64,000 nucleotides of DNA, taken from NCBI GenBank assembly GCA_018466975.1, contig CM031557.1, forward strand, positions 1,984,001 to 2,048,000, in the 5' to 3' direction. A program made the position numbers and the translations under genes. Numbering within the stretch: the first letter of the stretch is position 1; every line of letters begins with the position of its first letter. Shown piece after piece: positions 9,429 through 20,703 of the stretch. The notes beneath the pieces were generated by a model. That model saw only the letters and a list, made by a program, of their open reading frames with translations, searched no databases and was not told the origin of the DNA. Origin of the DNA: Sparassis latifolia (Eukaryota > Basidiomycota > Agaricomycetes > Polyporales > Sparassidaceae).

Positions 9429-12400
9429 TTAACGACGGTTTCGACTCTGTTCGCTAGGTCCAGATGGACCAGCAGCGGCTCCTCTCTTCATTTCTTCCTC
9501 GTCGAGTCCAGCTTCGGCCAGGATCTTTTCGACCTCAGTAAGTACTGGCTTGTACACCGCTGCGATCCGGACAATATGAGCATGCTAATCACGCCATGTG
9601 GTCATATGAGAAACACACCATACCGCTCCCCGGCCAGCACAAATCCATCTCTACGAAGCATCTTACCCCGATTGTCACTGGACTCGTGCGCCTTCTGTGC
9701 CCAGTACTCTCCTGGAAATCTCATGAAGAAGAGCATAGGATATTCGAATAAAACCAGACATACGTGAACGGGCATAGAACATTGCTAGTGTTTCTCCTGG
9801 AAGTGGGGTGCTGATGATATCCTCCGCAGACCGCTTCGTATCTTTCGCTACGCCCATGAATGCCGTGGCTTGTGAACGAAGCGCGTCCTAAGTAGTATGC
9901 CTGTTAGTCGTCCGAGTACGTTTCATGGAGGGAGTTACCTTATCTGCTGCACCGATCTCTGGAGCTTCTGCTTCCTCAATGACGATGATCCTGTCGCCTT
10001 CGGGACTCTGCAGTGTGTCAGTCCCTTTACGTTGTTCTTCTGTCTCCGCTTCAGCCTCATCTTCCTCATCATCCTCGCCTTCGTCGTTTTCATCGTCTTC
10101 GTCGTCTTCATCATCATCACTGCTCTCGTTGTCGCCTTCCGCTGAGATTAGAATGCCACTTGGTTTTAGGCATGTGTAACAGTCGAGTTTATCCAATTGG
10201 AGTGCATAAAAGTCATCAAGGGTATATTCTCGGGACCCACGCTCGAAGATACCTCCATAACTGGCATGGAACATCAGTATCATAATCTCTGGGAGCGGGC
10301 TTAAGGTCAGCCTACATGTAGAGTGTGTTGCGCAGGACAGCCAACATGGCGTTATAGCGAGGCATGGGTGTCGTGAGATTAGGATCATCAGGATCCATCT
10401 CAGGACCTGGAGTGATGTCGACTGTAGCATTTGCCTGTTCGGTCGACGCTTTTCGCTTGTCATCCTGAGATAGCTCGCATTCATAAAGTGCAAGGTATCG
10501 ATTCAGCGAGTGACGTACTTCTTCACTATGCTCCTCGAATTCAAAGTCAGCTGGTTCGTACCGTTCCTCAATGCGCCTGGCAGGTACAGCAGCAGGCTTT
10601 TGCTTCTTGGGACCGCCGACCCCCTTCTTTTTGGTTTTTTTGAGCATCATTGAAATCCACCGTCCGTTCCCGGCTATCTGATACCCAAACCTGGTAGCCG
10701 CGGAGACAGTAAACGTAGCTTAGTCAAAACAAAATCACTCAACTCACAAGAGCATCGAGCTTACAGATCATTGTGGAAGACACTATCTAGTGTTTCCTCG
10801 CTAGTATCCTCGTCCGTCACACCACCGAATAATATGCCTGTATTCTTGGTGGACCAGAGAGCCATTGTGCATCCAGAACGGAGTGACGGGGCAAAGGCGG
10901 CTGATGGTCTTTTCCGGCGTTCCCATTTCATAGACAGTGGCTCTGCCGGAGCTTTCCCCTCTGTCTCTGTTGCTAGTGTCATACTGTATATGATGCTGAG
11001 ATCAGCACGCGTATTTATGGTATGGAGAAGTGACGTGGAAAGTAACTGACCGCAAGAACCAGGTATCGTCCAACATAACCCCAATAGGTCGTTTTCCCTT
11101 GGAGTATTCTTTGCAGTAGCCACCTGCAACAACGATCACATCCAGCTCTCAGCACGACCGCGGTGATAGCGATAGGAATAGGAAGTCAAGGACAAGTACA
11201 GGTACGCAAAGCTGGGAGAAACGATGTACTGACCATGCAAGAGAATTCCGTCCGCAGTGGATAGAAAGGAGAAGCCACTGCGTGGGCTACAGAAGTGTGC
11301 TATTACAACCTTGAAGCCAACAGCAGATGCGGGGTCTGCGCTTACGAGGGTTTCCGTTCTGCATCCCTGAACTCCACTTGTCGCCATTTGTACTCCTGCG
11401 CATCAAATAGCCAGAGATCATTCAAGTAATTTGCTGCACGAAATTCACGCTGCGTATCAGTAATCATCCCACATGAATCGTTGTTTCACTGACTTCTGAG
11501 TCCTGGATCGTAGAATCCGCCGAACAGTACAATGTAGTTCTTCCACATTGCCATACTGCGGATTACTGTAGTATTAATACCTCGACCACATCGCATTACT
11601 GCAACAAGAGGATAAGATACGCACCGATGCCCGGACCGCGCGCTGGGACGTACTTTGGTGTCTATGCGCTCCCACGTGTGGGTAGTTATGTCAAAACACC
11701 AGAAATCGCGGTAGTGGTGGAATGTATTCCGATATAGCGACGAGAATTCACCACCTGTACTCCCGGTTTGCATTAAGATGGCATGTAATATGAAGGATCC
11801 AACTGACCAAACAAGAAGAGCTTTCCGCCGCCAGAGGGGATCCTACGACAGCGTGAGCTGAACGCGGCCCGGGGCATGTTGGCGACACGAATTTCCGCCA
11901 TTCGTCCTTGGTGAGATTGGAGTGAGCAGAAGGGCATCGCATCAAGTAGTATATATGGTACACACCTTTTCAGGAGAATATCTAAATACATCGTTGTAGA
12001 AGTGCTATGCAAAGCTCAGTCGATTGGAAGATGGAAAATTCGCGATATGTAATATTTACCGCTTTTCCGTCGTCACTAAAGAACTCTCCCCCAATACACC
12101 ACAGATGATTACCGTTTGGACAGGGAGTAAGCGTGGCATTTGCGCGCATGCTTGGTGGCCCTTCAACCAATTCTTCTGTAACTCTGTGAGCCTCCTCCCA
12201 TTCTCTACGCATCTACTGAGGGTCATTTCACGTCAATCCTAGCAGGGATGCAGTATAAACATGGCATTCACCTGATCGAGGATCCCCTCCAGGTCCTGAT
12301 CGTCATCTTCTTCGTCCTTTGATTTCGGGGCTTTCTTCTTCTCTTTTTTCTCGACTTTCTGAGCCGCTTTCGCCTTCTTTGCAGCCTTCGCTGCAGCTTT

Positions 12401-12433
12401 AGACGTGTCTTTTCCGGCTTTCTTCTTCGCCAT
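9429..12433 (-). CDS. KEL3: Kelch-repeat protein, KLHDC4/Kel3 family
   Basis: The multi-exon minus-strand gene starts at ATG 12433 with a Lys/Ala-rich head (MAKKKAGKDTSKAAAKAAKK). Acidic residues follow, then the kelch propeller: LWCIGGEFF, PGPRSAHAVVGS, FWCFDITTHTWERIDT, PSARSGHRM, YIVLFGGFYDPG and GILFGGVTDE. A long Asp/Glu-rich linker is encoded near 10,030-10,150. The C-terminal domain reads ETLAMFYARSREYWAQKA, GKMLRRDGFVLAGERYA and KILAEAGLDEEEMKRGA before TAA at 9429-9431. Head, propeller, acidic linker and this tail match the conserved eukaryotic KLHDC4/yeast Kel3 architecture. Its precise molecular role is poorly known. It shares a divergent promoter region with the coatomer gene. Confidence 0.9.
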
Positions 12434-12871
12434 ACTCCTAAGAAATCACCCTTGAAAATTGCGAGGATAAGGATTCTTCGCACCGCTTGAACGCGGGTTT
12501 GGATATGTTCGAGATCGGATGGATGCAGGACCTGAATGTCTTGTGCCTGGCAAATTACTTTGGACGCTATTTTTGACAACCTACTCAGGCTCGGAAAATG
12601 TTACACTCTGACAGCCTTCTGTCAGCTGTAGACGACGTAAATGTAAGGGAAATCCACAGAAGCCAAACGTGGCAATTCCAGACCTGTGCTGTACATCTGA
12701 GATTTCCACGTCGACCCTCAACTTGGGCCTCGTCTGCTGCCGGTGAACGCAGCGCGCATCTCCATTTTCTCCTTTCTACGCAGCCGCGACGGTCGCTACG
12801 GGCAGGCACCTTAACCGTATTACAAGTACAGTCTCTCCTCCTTCAAGGAGGCTGTAATCTCCTTCGCCAAG
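12434..12871. promoter_or_regulatory. Shared divergent promoter of KEL3-like and COPA genes
   Basis: 438 bases separate the two start codons, which face away from each other, so both promoters and 5' leaders must lie here. The position is seen; regulation is inferred. No clear TATA box was recognised, as is usual for housekeeping genes. Confidence 0.55.
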
Positions 12872-15800
12872 ATGTCGGTCATGTTGACAAAATTCGAGTC
12901 CAAGAGCAACCGTGTCAAAGGTATGCAGACCAGGAGGAAAAGATAGACTCTGGTTAAGGTTCTCCCCAGGACTTGCATTCCACCCCACTCAGCCGTTGCT
13001 CGCTGCGTCGCTGCATAATGGAAGTGTACAGCTGTGGAACTATCGTATGGGTGTGCTGGTAGACAGGTTTGAGGAGCATGAAGGTACGCGACTTCGGTGA
13101 CGTGACTTTCACATGTGCAACCCGTTGATTGTAGTAAAGGTCCGGTACGAGGAGTTGCTATCCACCCTAGTCGTGCGCTCTTGGTGACCGGTGGGGATGA
13201 CTACAAAATTAAAGTCTGGGGTGAGCGGGCCTTACTGTGCACCATTTATAGCCTTCCTCACTTGTTGCAGACATTCGACCTCAGAGTAGGCGTTGCCTAT
13301 TCACTCTGCATGGGCATCTCGATTATGTCCGCACAGTTCAGTTTCACCATGAAATGCCCTGGATCGTGAGTACCCCTGTGACGGTTCCCAGCCTAAATTC
13401 AACGCATCTTCGGAGCAGCTTTCATGTTCGGATGATCAAACAATTCGGATCTGGAACAGCACATCTCGTAACTGCATAGCCATCCTTACCGGCCATTCGC
13501 ACTACGTCATGTCCGCCCAGTTCCATCCTAAAGAGGACCTCATCGTCTCAGCCTCGCAAGATCAGACTGTACGCGTCTGGGATATCTCCGGTCTTCGCAA
13601 GAACACGCCGAATTCTGCGCCTGGCACATTCGATACCTTTGACAATTTCTCGACGGTCAAGTACGTATTGGAAGGTCATGACCGTGGAGTGAATTATGCT
13701 GCCTTCCACCCCACCCTCCCGCTCATCGTATCTGCTGCGGACGACCGGCAAATTAAGATATGGAGGATGAGTGACACCAAAGCATGGGAGGTAGATGCGT
13801 GCAGAGGTCATTTCAATAACGTGTCGACCGCTCTTTTCCACCCAAAACATGAGCTGATTGTCTCATGTGGAGAGGACAAAACCGTGCGTGTCTGGGATCT
13901 GACCAAACGATCCGCAGTGCAGACTTTCAGAAGAGAGAATGACCGGTTCTGGGTCTTGGCTGCGCATCCCGAACTAAATTTGTTCGCAGCTGGTAGGTCT
14001 CGCGTTATGGATACAGAATTGTGTCTCATTGCAGTCTAGGTCACGACAATGGTTTGATTGTCTTCAAATTGGAGCGTGAGCGACCGGCCTTCGCGATGCA
14101 CCAAGATACCTTATTCTACGTGCGCGACAAGTACGTCAGAGCATACGATCTCAACACGGGATCGGATATTGGTTTGCTTAGCGTGCGAAAATTCGGGAGC
14201 CCATATGTTCCTCCTAGGACGTTGAGTTACAACCCTGCTGAGCGTGCAGTGGTCCTGACGATATCATCCGACAATGGCCTGTTCGAGTTGACATCACTCC
14301 CGAAGGACGCTGTAGGAGAGGTGAAGGACTCTTCGACTGACGGAAAGAGAGGCCCAGGACATGCTGCAATCTTCGTTGCGCGTAATAGGTTTGCGGTGCT
14401 GAACAAGACTTCTCAGGTTCGTTTTCAAACTTGGATGAAGCCTCTTTGTGCATTGCCTTTGGTAATTCACGTCTCTACTCGTGTAGCTCATTGAAGTGCG
14501 TGACATTTCCAATTCCGTCGTGAAGACCATCAAGGCGCCTGTTCAGACCAACGAGATCTTCTACGGAGGAACCGCCAGCATCATACTCAGTTCTCCTACC
14601 TCTGTTGTGCTGTACGATATTCAGCAACAGAAGAGTCTTGCCGAGATAACAACACCCCCGGTGAAGTATGTTGTGTGGAGTGCTGATGGATCACTGGTTG
14701 CGCTGTTAAGCAAACATAGTATGTGGACATATGTGTTAGTTCTTATTCTATATGCGCACCTTGATGGTTGCTTACAGCGATCACGATTGCCAACAAGAAC
14801 TTCTCCCAGCATACCCTCATCCATGAGACGATTCGCATCAAGTCGGGAGCTTGGGATGATTCTGGTGTATTCGTCTATTCGACCTTGAATCATATCAAGT
14901 ACTGCCTTGCACAAGGGTGAGTTGCGCTTCGTGAGGTCTTCCGGACGTTTGATTCATACTTAATATCCAGTGACCATGGCGTGATATGTACCCTGGACAA
15001 CCCTGTATACCTGACCCGAGTGAAGGGTAAAACCGTATATTGTCTGGACCGCTCTGCCCGCCCTCGCACTATCACTATCGACCCTACAGAGTACCGCTTC
15101 AAACTCGCGTTACTGCGGAACAACCAGGAGGAAATGTTATACATTATTCGCACGTCTAATCTCTTGGGCCAGAGTATCATCGCATATCTCCAGCAAAAGG
15201 GCTTCCCGGAGGTGCGTGGCCGATTTGTGTCACCATCTATCGAGACCTGCTCACAGTACCTTGTTGATAGATTGCCTTGCACTTTGTCCAAGACAAAAAT
15301 ACGCGATTCGATCTGGCTATCGAATGCGGCAATCTTGATGTCGCTTTGGAAATGGCTCGTGCTATCGACCGACCTGAGTGTTGGGAACGTTTGGCACAGC
15401 AAGCGCTAAAGCAAGGGAATCACAAGGTCTGCAGTTGTGTATTCTCACTGACTATCTCTAACGAGATGCTATCAGGTCGTGGAGAAGGCGTATCAACAGA
15501 CGAAGAACTTCGACCGGCTATCGTTCCTGTATCTAGCCACCGGCAGCATAGACAAGTTGTCGAAAATGCAGAAGATCGCTGACGCACGGGGCGATCCGAT
15601 GTCGAGATTCCACAATGCGTTGTATGCTGGTGATGTGCTCGGGAGAATTTCTGTTCTGAGGGACGTTGGACTTCGTGAGTGTTCGTGAAGCTATTCCAAT
15701 TTCGCCCTTTAATAATGCTCCGTATACAGATCCGTTGGCATACCTGACGGCGAAGACAAATGGCTTAGACGACGTTGCACTGGAGATCCTGGGGGCTGCT

Positions 15801-17269
15801 GGTCTGGACGAAACGGATGTGGACGACGTGCCTTCATTCGGCCTGTCCGCCTTGAAACCCCCACCAGTGATTACTCCAATTGTGGATCTCAACTGGCCTT
15901 CTATCTCGACAGGAGAAAGCTTCTTCGACCGCGCACTCGCCAACGGGAACTTGGAGTCGGGAGGAGATGTTCCGTATGTCAATGGGTACGACACTGCTGG
16001 TGCTGCCGCGTCGTCCGCGCTGGATGAGTGGGCGCGGGAGGAAGAGGCACAAGAAGAGATCGAGGCTGAAGAAGGCGCTTGGGATCTGGATGCTGATGGC
16101 GAGGAAGCTCATGAAGAAGTGGAAAAGGAAGAAGAGATCCCTGAAGAGGATGCTGACCTTGGAGCGGGTGCTGCACCTGGCGTTAGTGAGACAGAGCTCT
16201 GGACGCGCAATTCACCATTCGCTGCAGATCACGTCGGCGCTGGATCGTTCGAAACGGCCATGCAGGTTAGTGTGTTCAGTATTCGCCTGAGTCTTATTGA
16301 CGTTTTCCCAGCTACTGAATCGCCAATTCGGAGTCGTCAACTTTACTCTTCTCAAGCCTCTATTCCTCTCGATATATCGGTCATCACATGCGTATTACTC
16401 TCCGCTTGCGTCGCTACCGCCGCTGCAATTACACCTGCGACGCAACCCCGAGGAAGCATCACCAAGTCGTGTCTTACCTATCGCTGTGCGGTCGCTGCAG
16501 TCTATCCGTGCAGAGTTGTCAGAAGGCTTCCGAGCTGTCTCGGGTAACAAGCTACTAGAAGCTCAGGCAGTATTCCGCTCCGCTCTGCGGGCCCTCCTAC
16601 TGGTGTCTGTATCTTCAGATGCCGAAGCGAAGGAGGTAAGGCTCCTGCATTATAACTACTCTCACCATTCAGTAGAAGTTGACCTTCTTGACAGTGGCGT
16701 GATGCGGTTACGTCTTCCCGGGAATATCTCCTCGGTGTCACGCTTGAACTCGAGCGGAGGCGCGTAGCACAAGAAGAGCCTGTCAATGTCCGACGCAGTC
16801 TTGAGTTGGCGGCGTACTTCACACATTGTCAACTCCAGCCTCCACACATGCAGATTGCTTTGCGCAGTGCCATTAGTGTCTTCGCGAAAGCCAACAATCA
16901 CGTCACAGCAGCGAGGTTTGCCAGGCGACTCCTTGAACTCAACCCGGATCCCAAGATAATTGCGCAGGTAGGTATTTATTGCATAATTGCTACAGGGTCT
17001 TTTCTGAACATGATCAAAACTAGGCGCGACAACGCATTGCCGCTGGTGACCGCAACCCGAGAAACGCAGTGGAGATCTCCTACGACGAATTCACAGAATT
17101 TGAGATTTGCGCAGCGAGCTTCACTCCCATCTACAAGGGTTCCCCTTCCGTTCGCTGTCCGTATACGGATGCCGCTTTCCTGCCCGAGTTCAAGGGAAAG
17201 CTCGACCCTCTTTCGCAGCTCACGGAGATCGGTGCCCCGTCTTCTGGTCTGCCCGCGCCACGGTCATAG
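12872..17269 (+). CDS. COPA: Coatomer subunit alpha (COPI alpha-COP)
   Basis: Fifteen exons splice to an uninterrupted protein of roughly 1,200 residues starting [17 protein letters not shown]. An N-terminal WD40 propeller is plain ([65 protein letters not shown], each repeat ending in a WD-type strand). A second propeller and alpha-solenoid follow ([70 protein letters not shown]). Then comes an acidic linker near 16,020-16,180 and the COPI_C domain ([40 protein letters not shown]). Alpha-COP is the large scaffold subunit of the COPI coat, acting in Golgi-to-ER retrograde transport and binding dilysine cargo signals through the WD40 domain. It ends at TAG 17267-17269. Single-copy essential gene in other fungi. 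Confidence 0.97.
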
Positions 17270-17886
17270 CTGGATCTGACTTTCTTGACGGGCTACGTCC
17301 ATGCCTTTGCATAGACAGTCTACGTGCACTTATTCGCTGCGATCCTTTTGTACAGCCGGAAAAATCTGTTGTTCTTATCTTCTACCGAGCGTTTCCTTCC
17401 TTGGATGTATTTGTGAGGCCTGACCCTATGGTTGTCAACGTCTGTAGTGAGAGGTGCGTGCATCTACGAGAGTGTCTGCAACGACTTGCACGATCCGCGT
17501 CAAGCATGACCTCTTGGCAGCGCTTCTGTTGGTGAGCATGTGACTACACGACCTTGATGCTGTTCCTGGGAACATCGATGGCTCATTTCTTCCAGCTTTG
17601 AGCCACCCGCCATATGTTGCTGGATACGGTAGCAAAATGTTGAGAAGGGCTCAGGGTACTATTACTAAAGAGGTTGTCTATCGCAGTCACGATTACTCTC
17701 TTTTGTCCTATTTTCTGAGCTGGTCGAACATAGCTTATCTGCAGCGTCTACGTCTACGATCAATGAATGCCTCGTGTTGCATCCTAATACACTGGATTCC
17801 GACCTCAATGTGTTCAGTTTTCTGGGAAGGCTGTGCGCCCTCCTTAACCTTGCTCCCATCTTATTCCCTCTCCGTTCATCGCTACT
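17270..17886. other. Intergenic region
   Basis: 617 bases between COPA and the next same-strand gene. Short open frames show no domain. It should hold the COPA 3' region and the promoter of the WW-domain protein; an upstream non-coding or coding exon of that gene cannot be excluded. Confidence 0.4.
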
Positions 17887-20502
17887 ATGGACTGCTTACA
17901 GGCCGCTCGAACTCATCTCAAATCGAGGTCACTCGGAGGGAGTATAGGATCCAGCGGAATGGTTGAACGCATTGAGCTCGACGACAGCAATACTCTACGC
18001 AGCCGTGCATCTTCACCTTCATATTCCTCGTCTGAAGCCACAGTATTGGACGCCACCGCCTCGACACACGTCTCTGAAACGGCTAACCCAGGACATACCC
18101 CCAGCCTTTGCGCGACTCCCGACGAACCTAGCGCACATCCACTCGCGAACGCTGCCACCCCTTCTCATCATGTCGCATTACCTATCCATGACGGCGCCGT
18201 ACGATACGGAGCTGGAGACAACACTATTGCAGGCACAGATTATGAGCCCGTGTCGCCAGAGGATATGATGGAGCGCAGATACTGCCAAAGACACTGCATG
18301 CATGTGATGTCAGTCTAACATGCGTTATGAACGCTAACTCGTTTTCTGGTAGACCACAGAGCCGTCCTGAAGAAATCCAAACGATTCCGCCTGTGAAGAC
18401 AACTTTCGCATAGTAAGCCAGCCACTGCCTGTCGGAGTCAGCCTGACCTCAATACTTTCTCCTAGTCCCGCATTACCACCGGGATGGACTACTTGTGAAC
18501 ATCCAGAAGGCTGCCGATACTTCCGCAACAACGCCCAGGTAAGTTTCAGTGTGTTGAGAGTTAATGAATGTGCCTGCATGAGATTCAACAGCGTCTGTAC
18601 ACTGATGCGTGGATCCACGATCGCACGACCTTCGAAAGTATTGAAACATTGGGACGACAGATATGTCACGACCTTCAGCAGAGAGACGATGTTCCAGATG
18701 GTACAGAGATTGTGCTCGATGTCTATAAGGATGAGAACGGACTGCATCGGTCGTACTACCTCGTCCGTGAGGCCGACCGAACCATCTTCTGGCTGCATGA
18801 GGTCGACGTCGTATTGCTCAGTCGAGGCTCACGGCCTGTCTTCGACGAGTCCCATCTAAGTGAGTGGTCTGTTACCCCGTCAAGTTTGTTTGAGATGGAA
18901 ACGTACTTGTCTTAGAACATGCGCAAGAAGCCCAATACTGGTGATTAAGACCACTAGGTTAGCCAGTTTTCTGAGTAGACATTTGCAAGCATTATTGATG
19001 AATTCAACTAGCTTCTTATTTCAAGACTGACGTGCTCACGTAGGCTGCATGCGGGACTATTTCCAAATGACCGCGATATCACGAAAGAGCTCTTGGATGA
19101 GCTCGAAGACTTGATGATCCATCAGACAACTGGTATGAGTGTGATCTTGTATCACCTACCCTCATCTAGTAGATTCAGTTTTTTGCAGATGCCCATACGT
19201 CCGAGACGTCAACCGCTCCGTACGGTGCGGATGATATGCGTATTCATTTAGCGACTTTCAAGCACAGTAGACGTAAGGTACTTCTCTACATCAATGTCAG
19301 GTGTTCAATGTTTGCATTTGCAGCTGGGCAACGACCGGGCTCCTTCTGTTCCTTGAGTGAGCGCTCTGATTATATTCACAGTGTATGAACATTAATTGAA
19401 ATTTGGAGCAGCCAAAATGATGTATGTTTTAGGTGAGCTTGTTCCAGCTATCGATATCGTACGGCTACACATTACTGAATAACATAAAGCTTCAGCAAGA
19501 TTCATGAATTACCACGGGCAACAGTATGCTCGTCTAGATCGTGACCGCTCCGTGTATGAAGGCTCCGATGAACCACACTCCTACATCTTTTTGATGCTGT
19601 CGCCGCTGCTGTTCTACACGCCAGATCTGTATATTGAGGAGCTTGAAAAGGTCTGGGTCGAGGAAACTGCTCATTACCAGCCATGGAATATTTTCGTGTC
19701 GAGTTTGCAAAAGGACTGGGAGAGCGCGATCCTTCCTGTATGTTGTGTATCGCTTTACCCGTTTGTCGCACTTTTGACGAGGTACTCTCTCGTACAGGCG
19801 ACAGTGCTATTGACTGCCAACGTCGGCTTCTTGGCCATTCAAAGCGAGGATACAGGGCGGCCTTCACGATCAGTCGCTCAGATAACGAGCTACCTGTCTA
19901 CTTTCCTCAGCTTAGGCAACATTATTATGTGCATCATCCTATCAAGGCAGCATCGATCTAATGCGCACGGCACTGCGACTGAAGCCGTGAGTCAGATTTG
20001 TCTCTCGTGATTCTTCCGAAGATATTAAGACTACGCAGGCCACCTACTTGTCAGGGCGAAGTCAAAAGATAATGGGGCTGGAGTTACTTGCAATCACGTT
20101 TAGCCTCCCCGGCGCAATGTTCCTATGGGGGTACATCTAAGCACTACGCGCGCATGTATCTCAACTAACGATCATCTGTTCAGTATGCTGTTTTTCTATG
20201 TGACCATGTCTTGGGTATGCTTCCACGATACGAGTCCCGCCACAAGTGTCTCAGCAGCGATCGTCCTGGCGATCATTGTTGGGCTTACGCTTGTTGTGGT
20301 ATGTATGGATTGGCGTACGGGACCGCCGGAGGAGGGGCTATGGAATAGGCTTTCTGCGAGCCTAAAACGTGCACTGAAGCGGATGGTACAACGCCGGAGA
20401 GATCTTGCTTTCCCCAGGAAGCCACGCTTGCCCTGGTGGCAGACCCGGAGGATGCGGCGTTCAAGGCGTGGGGCTGTCAAGCAGTCGGACGACATTGTAT
20501 GA
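17887..20502 (+). CDS. WW-domain multipass membrane protein (agaricomycete family)
   Basis: About ten exons. The start chosen is MDCLQAARTHLKSRS at 17887. A long Ser/Thr/Pro-rich disordered part ends in YEPVSPEDMM, then comes a WW-like module, LPPGWTTCEHPEGCRYFRNN, with the second aromatic in YTDAWIHD. A conserved middle region follows (WLHEVDVVLLS, EAQYWLHAGLFPNDRDI, TKELLDELEDLMIHQ). The C-terminal half holds several membrane helices, including LLTANVGFLAIQSED, YLSTFLSLGNIIMCIIL, AMFLWGMLFFYVTMSW and VSAAIVLAIIVGLTLVVVCM, and a basic Arg/Lys-rich tail. I recognise the layout from agaricomycete hypothetical proteins; WW domains bind Pro-rich peptides, but partner and role are unknown. The gene converges on the AFI1-like gene, 201 bases away. 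Confidence 0.78.
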
Positions 20503-20703
20503 TTTTCCAATAGGCTCGCACGATCATCTGACCACCTAGCTCTTGGTTCTGTATATCTCTACAATCCAGTTTACGACTCTACCTTGCCTATATATTGTTG
20601 CCTGTGTACTCAGAGCAACATTATCGTTGATATGAGACGAACTAAGCATCGTCATGCAGAACCCGAGGTAGCACAGGAAGAACACAATATACATATAATA
20701 CTT

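Noticed and set aside
9897..10179. Poly-Ser/Phe-rich plus-strand frames
   Set aside because: They are the reverse strand of the acidic linker of the kelch protein.
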